From an uncultured Pseudokineococcus sp. (GTDB lineage: Bacteria; Actinomycetota; Actinomycetes; Actinomycetales; Quadrisphaeraceae), in assembly GCF_947495735.1 (NCBI RefSeq), contig NZ_CANMAA010000001.1, forward strand, positions 558,001 to 622,000: a stretch of DNA of 64,000 bases. The letters are read 5' to 3'. A program made the position numbers and the translations under genes. The notes beneath the pieces were generated by a model. The model had not been told where the DNA came from and did not search any database. It saw only the letters and a program-made list of their open reading frames with translations. Shown here piece after piece: positions 10,338 to 19,803 of the stretch (within the stretch, counting starts at the first letter, position 1; each line of letters starts with the position of its first letter).

Positions 10338-12008
10338 ATGCCTCCCTCCGCGCGCGACCCGCAGACCCCCGTCCCCGACGAGACCGCCGGCAGCGACGGC
10401 GCGTCCGCCTCCGTCGAGCCCTCGCCGGAGGAGGGCGCCGCCGGCGCGGAGGGCATGGGCGCCCCCGCCGAGCGCGCCCCGGAGGGCAGCGACGCGGACG
10501 GCGCCCCGGCACCGCCGCCCGGTGTGGCCGGTGACGCCGAGCGACGCGCCGCCGAGACCCCGCTGCCCCTGAGGTCGGCGGTCACCGACGTCGCCGGCAC
10601 GCGCGTCGTCGTCGTCGGCGGGGGCCCGGGCGGCTACGAGGCGGCGCTCGTCGCCGCGCAGCTCGGGGCCTCGGTCACCGTCGTCGAGCGCGACGGGCTG
10701 GGCGGCTCGACGGTGCTGACCGACGTCGTCCCCTCCAAGACGCTCATCGCCACGGCCGAGGTGATGGCGACGGTCACCGAGTCGACCGAGCTCGGCCTGC
10801 GCTTCCCCGGCGGCGGGCAGGGCGGGACGGACGCCCAGAGCGCCGTCACCGTGGACCTCGACCGGGTGAACACCCGCGTGCGGGGGCTGGCCCGGGCGCA
10901 GTCGGAGGACATCCGGGAGCGGCTCGAGCGCGAGGGCGTCGACGTGCTCGTGGGCCGCGGCACCGTGGTCGCCCCCGACCGGGTGCGCGTCGAGCTGGCG
11001 GGCGGCGAGACGCGCGACCTGCGCGCCGACGTCCTGCTGCTGGCCACGGGCTCCCACCCCCGCGAGCTGCCCGACGCGATGCCCGACGGCGAGCGCATCC
11101 TCACGTGGAAGCAGCTGTACGACCTCACCGAGCTGCCCGAGCGGATCATCGTCGTCGGGTCGGGCGTGACAGGGGCCGAGTTCGCCAACGCCTACGAGGC
11201 CCTCGGGTCCGACGTCGTCCTGGTCTCCAGCCGGGACCGCGTGCTGCCGGGCGAGGACGCGGACGCGGCGCAGGTCATCGACGACGTCTTCCGCCGCCGC
11301 GGCATGACCGTCATGGCCCGCTCGCGGGCGCAGTCGGTCGTGCGCGACGGCGACGGCGTCCTCGTGACCCTCTCCGACGGGCGCGAGGTGCGCGGCTCGC
11401 ACTGCCTGATGGCCGTGGGCTCCATCCCCAACACCGAGGGCCTCGGGCTCGAGGAGGCCGGGATCAGGACGTCGGAGTCCGGTCACGTCGTGGTGGACCG
11501 CGTCTCGCGCACGTCCATCCGCGGGGTCTACGCGGCGGGCGACTGCACCGGCGTCCTGCCGCTGGCCTCAGTGGCCGCCATGCAGGGCCGGATCGCCATG
11601 TGGCACGCCCTCGGTGACGCCGTCTCGCCCCTGAAGCTGCGCACCGTGGCGGCCAACGTCTTCACGGCGCCGGAGATCGCCACGGTGGGCTGGACGCAGG
11701 CGCAGATCGAGTCGGGCGAGGCGCAGGGCCAGGTGGTCAAGCTCCCCCTCGCCGGCAACGCGCGCGCCAAGATGCTGGGGATCCACGACGGCTTCGTGAA
11801 GCTGTTCTGCCGCACCGGCTCCGGCACGGTGATCGGCGGCGTCGTCGTCAGCCCGCGAGCCAGCGAGCTGGTCTTCCCGCTGACCCTCGCCGTCGAGCAC
11901 CGCCTCACCGTCGACCAGGTGGCCCACGCCTTCAGCGTCTACCCCTCGCTGTCCGGCTCCCTCGCCGAGGCCGCCCGGCGCCTGCACACCGCGCCCGAGG
12001 TCGACTGA
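10338..12008 (+). CDS. NAD(P)H-quinone dehydrogenase of the LpdA type (flavoprotein disulfide reductase fold, no redox cysteine pair)
   Basis: VVVVGGGPGGYEAALVAAQLGASVTVVERDGLGGSTVLTDVVPSKTLI; IVVGSGVTGAEFANAYEALG; VYAAGDCTG; C-terminal dimerisation domain. Confidence 0.9.
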   Translation: MPPSARDPQTPVPDETAGSDGASASVEPSPEEGAAGAEGMGAPAERAPEGSDADGAPAPPPGVAGDAERRAAETPLPLRSAVTDVAGTRVVVVGGGPGGYEAALVAAQLGASVTVVERDGLGGSTVLTDVVPSKTLIATAEVMATVTESTELGLRFPGGGQGGTDAQSAVTVDLDRVNTRVRGLARAQSEDIRERLEREGVDVLVGRGTVVAPDRVRVELAGGETRDLRADVLLLATGSHPRELPDAMPDGERILTWKQLYDLTELPERIIVVGSGVTGAEFANAYEALGSDVVLVSSRDRVLPGEDADAAQVIDDVFRRRGMTVMARSRAQSVVRDGDGVLVTLSDGREVRGSHCLMAVGSIPNTEGLGLEEAGIRTSESGHVVVDRVSRTSIRGVYAAGDCTGVLPLASVAAMQGRIAMWHALGDAVSPLKLRTVAANVFTAPEIATVGWTQAQIESGEAQGQVVKLPLAGNARAKMLGIHDGFVKLFCRTGSGTVIGGVVVSPRASELVFPLTLAVEHRLTVDQVAHAFSVYPSLSGSLAEAARRLHTAPEVD

Positions 12009-12027
12009 CCCCTCGCCGGGAGCGCCT

Positions 12028-12350
12028 CTGAGGCGCACTGTGTCGACACCCTGTCGCCGAAGGCGCCCCTGAGGCGCACTGTGTCGCCACCCTGCCGCCG
12101 AAGGCGCCCCTGAGGCGCACTGTGTCGCCACCTTGCCGTTGTGGGTGCCACTGGAGCGCACTGCGTCGGCACCTTGCCGCCGAGGTGGCCCCTGGGGCGC
12201 ACTGTGTCGGCACTCTGCCGCCGAGGCTGCCCCTGGGGCGCACTGTGTCGGCACTTCGTCGCTCAGGGCGCCTGTGCGACGCACTGTGTCGCCACCTTGC
12301 CGCTGTGGGGGCCACTGGAGCGCACTGCGTCGTCATCGTGCCGGTGGCGC
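12028..12350 (-). repeat. Array A: 8 tandem units of a 41-bp repeat (core gcactgtgtcgNcac), minus-strand orientation in the family
   Basis: 'gcac' cores at 12035, 12076, 12117, 12158, 12199, 12240, 12281, 12322: spacing exactly 41 bp throughout. Confidence 0.97.
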
Positions 12351-12412
12351 TGCCGCTGCTGGGCGGCGCCGGCACTGCGACGTCCCCGGCGTCTCCTGCG
12401 TCCGAGGCGGTG

Positions 12413-13279
12413 TCACCGACGCGCCATCGCCGCGCGGACGAGCGCTACGGCACGGCCGGGCTCGGCCATGTCGGCGGCGGTGACGTGGACGACGATCCAG
12501 CCGGCCTCGCGCAGCCGGTTGAGCCGGGCCCGGTCCTCCTCGAACTGGTCGGGCGCCCCGTGCCAGCGCCCGTCGTACTCGACGGCGATCCGCAGGTCCG
12601 GCAGGGCGAGGTCGACGCGGGCCACGGCGCGGCCGCGGTCCCGGACGACGACCTGGGGGACGACGTCGATGCCGGCCCGGCGCAGGTGGACCCGCAGCGC
12701 CGACTCCGGGAGCGACTCGGCCAGCGGGTCGACCTCCTGCAGCGCCGTACGGACGCCCACGACGTCGTTGTCGTGCCGGCCCTCGAGCCAGGTGGCGAGG
12801 CGCTCCTGGGAGATGTCACCTCGGCGGAGCAGCTGGTCGAGGCGACCGACGGCGACCACGAGGGGCACGCGAGCGGCGGCGTCGAAGGCCATCCGCTCTG
12901 GGGCGGCGAGCGACGTCGTGCGCCAGGGCGTGCCGGGGGGCAGGGGGGCCGCCGCTCGCCGGGCCGTGACGCCGCGGATGGACGGATGGGGACCACCGGA
13001 GGGCAGCACGACCTCCACCGGGTCGCGAGGCCGGAGCCAGTCAGCACCCAGGACGGCAGCGGCGGACGCCCCCGTGATCTGCGCCGAGCCCGGGAGCAGC
13101 AGGCCGGCCGCCTCGCACATCAGCGCGTGCGTCACCTCGACGTCGCGTCGTGTGTACACGCCGTGCAGGAGCCGCACCCACGGCCCGTCCCTCAGCTGCC
13201 TCGGCGTCAGCGCTTCGGCGGCGATCGCGTCGCGGCCGCGGAAGACGAGGGGCAGGTCGACGTCCGGCGAGCTCCGCAT
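12413..13279 (-). CDS. DUF559 (Vsr-like endonuclease fold) protein with an AbiEi-antitoxin-like N-terminal region
   Basis: N-term RGRDAIAAEALTPRQLRDGPWVRLLHGVYTRR; C-term RAVARVDLALPDLRIAVEYDGRWHGAPDQFEEDRARLNRLREAGWIVVHVTAADM (DUF559 signature). Confidence 0.85.
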   Translation of the reverse strand: MRSSPDVDLPLVFRGRDAIAAEALTPRQLRDGPWVRLLHGVYTRRDVEVTHALMCEAAGLLLPGSAQITGASAAAVLGADWLRPRDPVEVVLPSGGPHPSIRGVTARRAAAPLPPGTPWRTTSLAAPERMAFDAAARVPLVVAVGRLDQLLRRGDISQERLATWLEGRHDNDVVGVRTALQEVDPLAESLPESALRVHLRRAGIDVVPQVVVRDRGRAVARVDLALPDLRIAVEYDGRWHGAPDQFEEDRARLNRLREAGWIVVHVTAADMAEPGRAVALVRAAMARR

Positions 13280-13390
13280 GGCGGGACGCTGCCGTCTCCA
13301 CGCGGGCGCCCGCTGGCGTCGTCCACAGGGGCGCGTGCTGCGGGACGGCGCCTCGTCGAGGTCGTGGCGCCGCACGACCGGCTCCGCCGG

Positions 13391-13540
13391 CGAAGTGCCG
13401 ACACAGTGCCGTCTGAACAGCGCCCTGACCGTCAGATTGTCGACAGAGTGCGCTGGGACGGGGCGCCGGACGTCAGAGTGCCGACAGAGTGCGGTGGAGG
13501 GGCGCCCCGGGCGCCCCGGGCGCCGTCGAGGTGCGGGGAG
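13391..13540 (+). repeat. Array B: 3 clear plus 1 degenerate unit of the 41/42-bp repeat family
   Basis: gtgccgacacagtgc / ttgtcgacagagtgc / gtgccgacagagtgc / cgtcgaggtgc, spaced 42, 41, 42 bp. Confidence 0.9.
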
Positions 13541-13553
13541 GGCGCCGTCCAGG

Positions 13554-15353
13554 TCAGGCGGGGTCGACGATCTCGCAGAGGACGGCGCCGGAGGCGACGG
13601 ACTGGCCCACCTCGGCCGCGAGGCCCCGGACGACGCCGGCGCGGTGGGCGGTCAGCGGCTGCTCCATCTTCATCGCCTCGAGGACGACGACGGTGTCCCC
13701 GGCCTCGACCGCGTCGCCGTCGGCCACCGAGACCGCGACGACGGTGGCCTGCATCGGCGAGGTGAGCGACTCGCTGCTGCTCGTCGCCTTCTGCGCCCGC
13801 CCGCGGCGGGTCTTCGCCCGCGCCGGTGCGCCGGTGGGAGCACCGCCGCCGCCGAGCCCGGCGGGCAGCACGACCTCGAGGCGCCGTCCGCCCACCTCGA
13901 CGACGACGCCCTCGCGCTCGCCCGCCTCCGGCGCGTCGGCCGCGGGGCCCGCGAAGGGCTCCACCTGGTTGTCGTACTCGGTCTCGATCCAGCGCGTGTG
14001 CACCGTGAAGGGGCCCTGCCCGCCCGAGACCTCGGGGGCGAAGGCCGGGTCGACGACGACGGCCCGGTGGAAGGGCAGGACCGTCGGCATGCCGTCGACG
14101 ACGAACTCCGCCAGGGCGCGACGGGCGCGCTCCAGCGCCTGTCGGCGGGTGGCGCCGGTGACGACGAGCTTGGCGAGCATCGAGTCGAAGGCCCCGGCCA
14201 CCGCGTCCCCGGCGACGACGCCGGAGTCCACGCGCACGCCCGGCCCGCTGGGGGCCTCGAAGCGCGTGGCCGTGCCGGGGGCGGGCAGGAAGCCGCGCCC
14301 GGCGTCCTCGGCGTTGACGCGGAACTCCAGCGAGTGCCCGCGCACGGGCGGGTCGTCGTAGCCGAGCGCCTCCCCGGCGGCGATGCGCAGCTGCTCGCGC
14401 ACGAGGTCGAGGCCGGTGACCTCCTCGGAGACCGGGTGCTCGACCTGCAGGCGGGTGTTCACCTCGAGGAAGGAGATGGTGCCGTCCTGGGCGACGAGGT
14501 ACTCGCAGGTGCCCGCCCCCACGTAGCCCGCGGCGCGCAGGATCTCCTTGGACGCCCGGTAGAGCTCGGCCTCCTGCGCCGGCGTCAGGTAGGGCGCCGG
14601 CGCCTCCTCGACGAGCTTCTGGTTGCGGCGCTGCAGGGAGCAGTCGCGGGTCGAGACCACGACGACGCCGCCGTGGGCGTCCGCCAGGCACTGGGTCTCG
14701 ACGTGGCGGGGGCGGTCGAGGAAGCGCTCGACGAAGCACTCGCCGCGGCCGAAGGCGGTCACGGCCTCGCGGACGGCGGAGTCGTAGGCGGCCACGACCT
14801 CCTCGCGCTCGCGCACGACCTTCAGCCCGCGCCCGCCGCCGCCGTGCGCGGCCTTGATGGCCACCGGCAGGCCGTGCTCGTCGACGAACGCGAGCACCTC
14901 GTCCGCGCCCGACACCGGGTCCTCGGTGCCGGCCACGAGCGGTGCTCCGGCGCGCTCGGCGATCTTGCGGGCGGCGACCTTGTCGCCGAGGGACCGGATC
15001 GCCGACGGCGGCGGGCCGACCCACACCAGGCCGGCGTCCAGCACGGCCTGGGCGAACTCGGCGTTCTCCGACAGGAAGCCGTAGCCCGGGTGGACGGCGT
15101 CGGCGCCCGAGCGCTGCGCGACGCCGAGCAGCAGGTCCTGGCGCAGGTAGGACTCGCCCGGCGTCGTCCCTCCCAGGGCGAAGGCCTCGTCCGCGGTGCG
15201 CACGTGCAGCGCGTCGCGGTCGGGCTCGGCGTAGACGGCCACCGAGGCGATCCCCGCGTCGGCGCAGGCCCGGGCCACGCGCACGGCGATCTCCCCGCGG
15301 TTCGCGATGAGGACCTTGGAGATCGTGCGCCTGCCGTCGTCCGCCGTCGCCAT
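13554..15353 (-). CDS. acetyl/propionyl-CoA carboxylase alpha subunit (biotin carboxylase + BCCP)
   Basis: [80 protein letters not shown]. Confidence 0.97.
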   Translation of the reverse strand: MATADDGRRTISKVLIANRGEIAVRVARACADAGIASVAVYAEPDRDALHVRTADEAFALGGTTPGESYLRQDLLLGVAQRSGADAVHPGYGFLSENAEFAQAVLDAGLVWVGPPPSAIRSLGDKVAARKIAERAGAPLVAGTEDPVSGADEVLAFVDEHGLPVAIKAAHGGGGRGLKVVREREEVVAAYDSAVREAVTAFGRGECFVERFLDRPRHVETQCLADAHGGVVVVSTRDCSLQRRNQKLVEEAPAPYLTPAQEAELYRASKEILRAAGYVGAGTCEYLVAQDGTISFLEVNTRLQVEHPVSEEVTGLDLVREQLRIAAGEALGYDDPPVRGHSLEFRVNAEDAGRGFLPAPGTATRFEAPSGPGVRVDSGVVAGDAVAGAFDSMLAKLVVTGATRRQALERARRALAEFVVDGMPTVLPFHRAVVVDPAFAPEVSGGQGPFTVHTRWIETEYDNQVEPFAGPAADAPEAGEREGVVVEVGGRRLEVVLPAGLGGGGAPTGAPARAKTRRGRAQKATSSSESLTSPMQATVVAVSVADGDAVEAGDTVVVLEAMKMEQPLTAHRAGVVRGLAAEVGQSVASGAVLCEIVDPA

Positions 15354-15540
15354 GCCGCGTCCCGCCTCCTGGTGCTCAGCTGCCGTCCGCGTCGCGCCCC
15401 AGCGCACCGCGGGTCCGCCTGACGGCGGGCCGCCGGGAGCCTAGTCCCGCACCGGAGGGGTGCCCCGGCGACGGGCCGCGGCAGCGACGGCCGCACGGGG
15501 GCGCCGGGAGGGCCCCCGACGTACCGGGGGAGAGGGGCCC

Positions 15541-15690
15541 GGACGGCGAAGTGGCGACCAGGTGCCCCGAGAGGGGGCGTGCGGACGGCGAAGTGGCGAC
15601 GAAGTGCCGGGAGAGCGGATGTGCAGACGGCGAAGTGGCGACCGAGTGCGGAAGGAGGGGCGGGTGCGGACGGCGGGTCGGCGACGACGC
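15541..15690 (+). repeat. Array C: 3 clear plus 1 degenerate unit of the 41/42-bp repeat family
   Basis: 'gcgaagtggcgac' at 15546, 15588, 15630 and degenerate gcgggtcggcgac at 15673 (spacing 42, 42, 43). Confidence 0.88.
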
Positions 15691-15698
15691 GCGGGCCT

Positions 15699-16337
15699 TC
15701 AGGCCGGGCGGCGCAGGTCCGACCAGCGGACACCGGCGTCGTCGAGCAGGGAGCGCAGCGTGGCGAGGCCGAGCCCGACGACGGCCGAGGGCTCGCCGTC
15801 CACGGACTCGACGTAGGGGGCGCCCAGGCCGTCGAGGGTGAAGGCCCCCGCCACGCGCAGGGGCTCGCCGGTGGCGACGTAGGCCGCCACCTCCTCGTCG
15901 TCGAGGTCGGCGAAGCTCACCGTCGTGGAGGAGACGGCGCCGAGCGTCGCCCCGGAGCCGCCGTCCTCGCGGGCGTCGACGAGCCAGTGGCCCGTGTGCA
16001 GGACGCCGGAGCGGCCCCGCATCCGGCGCCAGCGCGCCGCGGCCTCGTCGGCGTCGGCGGGCTTGCCGTGGACCTCGCCGTCGAGCTCGAGGACGGAGTC
16101 GCAGCCCACGACGAGCGCGCCCTCGTCGGCGACGGCGTCGAGCTCCTCGAGGCGGCCCGCGACGTCCTCGGCCTTGGCGCGGGCCAGGACGAGGCAGACG
16201 TCGAGGGGGTCGGTGACGCCGTAGCGCTCGACGACGGCGGGCTCGTCGACACCGCTGACGAGCACCAGCGGGTCGACGCCGGCCGAGCGCAGCAGCGCGA
16301 GGCGGGCGGGGGAGGCGGAGGCGAGGACGAGGCGCAC
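15699..16337 (-). CDS. maf: Maf family nucleoside triphosphate pyrophosphatase
   Basis: VRLVLASASPARLALLRSAGVDP, VVGCDSVLELDGEVHGKP, VAGAFTLDGLGAPYVESVDGEPSAVVGLGL. Confidence 0.93.
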   Translation of the reverse strand: MRLVLASASPARLALLRSAGVDPLVLVSGVDEPAVVERYGVTDPLDVCLVLARAKAEDVAGRLEELDAVADEGALVVGCDSVLELDGEVHGKPADADEAAARWRRMRGRSGVLHTGHWLVDAREDGGSGATLGAVSSTTVSFADLDDEEVAAYVATGEPLRVAGAFTLDGLGAPYVESVDGEPSAVVGLGLATLRSLLDDAGVRWSDLRRPA

Positions 16338-16370
16338 GCCGCGACCGTAGTCCGCCGCGCGCGACGCCAG

Positions 16371-16416
16371 CACGACGCAGGGCCCGCCCCCGGGTGGGGG
16401 CGGGCCCTGCGTCGTG
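16371..16416 (-). terminator. perfect 21-bp stem / 4-nt loop hairpin, probable terminator of the symporter gene
   Basis: CACGACGCAGGGCCCGCCCCC-GGGT-GGGGGCGGGCCCTGCGTCGTG. Confidence 0.85.
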
Positions 16417-16442
16417 CAGCGGGTGGAGCAGGTGCGGAGCGG

Positions 16443-17891
16443 TCAGACGGCGGCGGTGACCCGGGTGCCGTCGTGGCTGCCCTCGCGGGCGTCGTCGGCC
16501 TCGCCGGGGCGGACCCCGGCGTCGCCGCGCTCGTCCTCGCGGAAGGAGAGCGGGTCGCGCCCGCGGGGGGCGTGGTAGGCCTCGACGTCGAGGATGCCCT
16601 CGCGCTTGGCGACGATCGCCGGCACGAGCGCCTGCCCGGCGACGTTGGTCGCCGTGCGGATCATGTCGAGGATCGGGTCGATGGCCAGGAGCAGGCCGAC
16701 GCCCTCGAGGGGCAGGCCCAGCGTGGACAGCGTCAGCGTGAGCATGACGACGGCGCCGGTCAGGCCCGCGGTCGCCGCCGAGCCGACGACGGACACGAAG
16801 GCGATGAGCAGGTAGTCGGTGATGCCGAGCTGGATGCCGAAGAGCTGCGCCACGGTGATGGCGGCGAGCGCCGGGTAGATCGCGGCGCAGGAGTCCATCT
16901 TCGTCGTCGCGCCCAGCGGCACGGCGAAGGAGGCGTAGGAGGACGGCACGCCGAGGTTGCGCTCGGCCACCCGCTGGGTGACGGGCAGGGTGCCGACGGA
17001 GCTGCGCGAGACGAAGGCCAGCGTGATGGCCGGCCAGGCGCCGGAGAGGTACTTGCGGGCCGAGAGGCCGTGGGCCTTCGCCAGCAGCGGGTAGACGCCG
17101 AGCATGACGATCAGCGAGCCGATGTAGACGTCGGCGGTGAAGACGGCGAGCGGGGCCACCAGGTCCCAGCCGTAGCTGGCCACGGCGTTGCCGAGCAGGC
17201 CGGCGGTGCCGATCGGGGTGAGGCGGATGACCCACCACAGGACGGTCTGCGTGACGGCGAGCGCCGAGCGGACGAAGGCGAGGAAGGGCTCGGCCTTCTC
17301 GCCCGTCTTGAGCACCGCGGTGCCGATGGCGAGCGCGAGGACGACGAGCGAGAGCACGCCGAAGGAGAGGCTGGTCGAGGCGGTGTCGCCGTCGACGCTG
17401 GTGCTCGCGTTGAGCGACAGGATGTTCGAGGGCACCAGCTGGTCGAGGAAGTCGAGCCAGCCGCCCTGCGTGCCGGAGGCCTCGGCCCCCTCGGTGCTGA
17501 TGTCGGCGTTGGCGCCCGGGTTGGTGAGCAGGCCGAGCGTGATGCCGATGGTCACCGCGATGAGCGAGGTGATGGCGAACCACAGCAGCGTCTGGCCGGC
17601 GAGGCGGGCCGCGTTCGTCACCTCCCGCAGGTTCGCGATGGAGACGATGATCGCCGTCACCACGAGCGGCGGGACGACGACGCGCAGCAGCTGGACGAAG
17701 GTGCCGCCGATGGTGGCGAGCACGGTGGTCAGCGCGTTGGGGTCGTCGGCCGTCCCGCCGAGGGAGCGGGCCAGGATTCCCAGTCCGACGCCGGCCACGA
17801 GGCCGACGAGGATCTGGGCGCCGAAGGGGATGCGCGCGGCGCGCCGGAGGAGTCTCACGGACCAGGCAACCACCACCGTTGCCCGAGGCAT
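16443..17891 (-). CDS. dicarboxylate/amino acid:cation (DAACS) symporter
   Basis: GLVAGVGLGILA, AFVSRSSVGTLPVT, VPLGATTKMDSCAAIYPALAAITVAQLFG, DMIRTATNVAGQALVPAIVAKREG; start codon uncertain. Confidence 0.93.
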   Translation of the reverse strand: MPRATVVVAWSVRLLRRAARIPFGAQILVGLVAGVGLGILARSLGGTADDPNALTTVLATIGGTFVQLLRVVVPPLVVTAIIVSIANLREVTNAARLAGQTLLWFAITSLIAVTIGITLGLLTNPGANADISTEGAEASGTQGGWLDFLDQLVPSNILSLNASTSVDGDTASTSLSFGVLSLVVLALAIGTAVLKTGEKAEPFLAFVRSALAVTQTVLWWVIRLTPIGTAGLLGNAVASYGWDLVAPLAVFTADVYIGSLIVMLGVYPLLAKAHGLSARKYLSGAWPAITLAFVSRSSVGTLPVTQRVAERNLGVPSSYASFAVPLGATTKMDSCAAIYPALAAITVAQLFGIQLGITDYLLIAFVSVVGSAATAGLTGAVVMLTLTLSTLGLPLEGVGLLLAIDPILDMIRTATNVAGQALVPAIVAKREGILDVEAYHAPRGRDPLSFREDERGDAGVRPGEADDAREGSHDGTRVTAAV

Positions 17892-17931
17892 TCCCCGCTA
17901 TCCCGACTCCATCGGTCGGGAATGCCCCGGG
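17882..17931. promoter_or_regulatory. inverted repeat overlapping the annotated symporter start
   Basis: CCCGaGGCATTCCC ...22 nt... GGGAATGCCcCGGG, 13/14 paired. Confidence 0.6.
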
Positions 17932-17988
17932 CGGCCGTGACCTGGTGCGGCGGCGCCGGTTCGGCAGCCAGACCGACGCGCGCGGCCG

Positions 17989-19707
17989 TCAGCGAGCCGG
18001 GACCAGCGCCTCGCGCAGCACGTCCAGGCCCACCGCGCCGAGGTCGAGCGCGCGCCGGTGGAAGTCGCGCAGGACGAAGTCGTCGCCCTCGCGGGCGCGG
18101 ACCTCCTCGCGCAGCGCCAGCCACAGGCGCTCGCCGACCTTGTACGACGGCGCCTGGCCCGGCCAGCCCAGGTAGCGCAGGTGCTCGAAGCGGCGCACCG
18201 GCTCGTCCTGGCGGGCGTGGGCGGTGAGGTAGTCCCAGACCCCGTCGGCGTCCCAGGTGCCGCCGCCGACCTCCGCGGGTGCCTCCAGGCGGCAGTGCAG
18301 GCCGATGTCGACGACGACGCGCACGGCCCGCAGCACCGAGCCCACGAGCATGCCCATCCGGTCGCCCGGGTCGTCCAGGTGCCCCAGGTCGGCCATGAGG
18401 CGCTCGGCGTAGAGCGCCCAGCCCTCGCCGTACCCGCTGCTCCAGGCCATGGTCCGGCGCCAGCGGTTCAGGACGTCGGAGCGCAGCAGGGCGTGGCCCA
18501 CCTGCAGGTGGTGGCCCGGGACGCCCTCGTGGTAGACGGTCGTCGTGTCCAGCCAGGTGGCGAAGGTGGTCTGCCCCGGCGGCACCGAGAACCACATGCG
18601 TCCAGGACGGGAGAGGTCCTCGCTGGGGCCCGTGTAGTAGATGGCCCCGGACGAGCTGGGCGCGATGCGGCACTCCAGCCGGCGCAGCGGCTCGGGGACG
18701 TCGAAGTGCGCAGCCCCCATCTCCTCCACGGCGCGGTCGGAGAGGTCCTGCATCCACGCGGTGAAGGCGGCGCTGTCGGGCAGGCGTCGCGCCGGGTCGG
18801 CGTCCAGCACCGCGATGGCCTCGTCGGGGGTGGCGCCGGGGCGGATGCGCTGGGCGACGTCGGCCATCTCGGCCTCGATGCGCGCGACCTCCTCCAGGCC
18901 CCAGGCGTAGGTCTCCTCGAGGTCGACCTCCGCCCCGAGGAAGAGCCGGCTGCGCAGCGCGTACTCCTGCCGGCCGCAGGCGTCGTCCTCCCGGGCGCGG
19001 GGGAGGACGTCCTCGGTCAGCACGCGCGCCAGGTCGGCGTAGGCCGACCGCGCCGCCTCGGCGCCGCGCGCCAGGTCGGCGGCCAGGCCCGCGGCCGGGG
19101 CGGTGCCGTCCGGACGGGCGCCGGCCGCGAGGCCCGGGAAGAAGCCGTCCGCGGCGGCGAACTCGAGGGCCTGCTCGGCCCCGGCCGCGACCTGCCGGGC
19201 GGCCGGGGGACGGCCCCGGTCGCACGCGGTGCGCAGCGACTCGGCGTAGCCCTCCAGCGCCCGCGGCACGAGGGCCAGGCGGCGGGCGATCGTCGCCCAG
19301 TCCCGCGCGGTGCCCGTCGCCATGAGGTCGAACACCTCGCGCACGTCCTGCAGCGGGGTGGCGAGCACCGTGATCTCGCCGGAGTCGAGGCCCGCGTCGG
19401 CCATCTCGACCTCGAGCGAGAGCCGCTCGCGCATCGCGGCGAGCGTGACGACGTCGACGTCGTCGGTGACCGACCCCGGCCCGAGGTCCTCGAGACCCGC
19501 CAGCGTGCGGCGGGCGAGGTCCGCGCGGCGCGCCGCGCCGGCGGGGCTGTAGTCGGTCATCTCGTCGTCGTGCCCGGGCAGGCCCATCGACGTCGCGGCG
19601 ACCGGGTCGAGGGCGGCGTAGGCCGCCACGTGGGCGTCCGCCAGGTCGTCGAGCGCCGAGCGGGCGCGGCGGGCGTCGGGGGCGGCGGTCGTCACGGGCA
19701 CCCGCAC
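17989..19707 (-). CDS. DUF885 family protein (putative metal-dependent hydrolase)
   Basis: TTTVYHEGVPGHHLQVGHALL, SSGYGEGWALYAERLM, RFEHLRYLGWPGQAPSYKVGERLWLALREE. Confidence 0.92.
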   Translation of the reverse strand: MRVPVTTAAPDARRARSALDDLADAHVAAYAALDPVAATSMGLPGHDDEMTDYSPAGAARRADLARRTLAGLEDLGPGSVTDDVDVVTLAAMRERLSLEVEMADAGLDSGEITVLATPLQDVREVFDLMATGTARDWATIARRLALVPRALEGYAESLRTACDRGRPPAARQVAAGAEQALEFAAADGFFPGLAAGARPDGTAPAAGLAADLARGAEAARSAYADLARVLTEDVLPRAREDDACGRQEYALRSRLFLGAEVDLEETYAWGLEEVARIEAEMADVAQRIRPGATPDEAIAVLDADPARRLPDSAAFTAWMQDLSDRAVEEMGAAHFDVPEPLRRLECRIAPSSSGAIYYTGPSEDLSRPGRMWFSVPPGQTTFATWLDTTTVYHEGVPGHHLQVGHALLRSDVLNRWRRTMAWSSGYGEGWALYAERLMADLGHLDDPGDRMGMLVGSVLRAVRVVVDIGLHCRLEAPAEVGGGTWDADGVWDYLTAHARQDEPVRRFEHLRYLGWPGQAPSYKVGERLWLALREEVRAREGDDFVLRDFHRRALDLGAVGLDVLREALVPAR

Positions 19708-19764
19708 CACCCTAGGAGGACGTCGCCCTCCCGCACCGGCCTTCCACGACCCCGACCGCGGGGG

Positions 19765-19798
19765 GCGGGGAGGGGCGGTAGCCGCCACCCCTCCCCGC
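19765..19798 (-). terminator. 11-bp GC stem hairpin downstream of pspA
   Basis: GCGGGGAGGGG...CCCCTCCCCGC. Confidence 0.65.
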
Positions 19799-19803
19799 GC
19801 GGC

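Noticed and set aside
12028-12375. ORFs through array A translating as ...VPTQCAPGATSAARCRRSAPQ... in several frames
   Set aside because: 41 bp is not a multiple of 3, so the repeat yields similar peptides in all frames; no start/RBS logic. Treated as non-coding repeat.
12413-13279. DUF559/AbiEi-like gene as half of an abortive-infection toxin-antitoxin pair
   Set aside because: No adjacent AbiEii-like nucleotidyltransferase toxin was found; neighbours are housekeeping genes.
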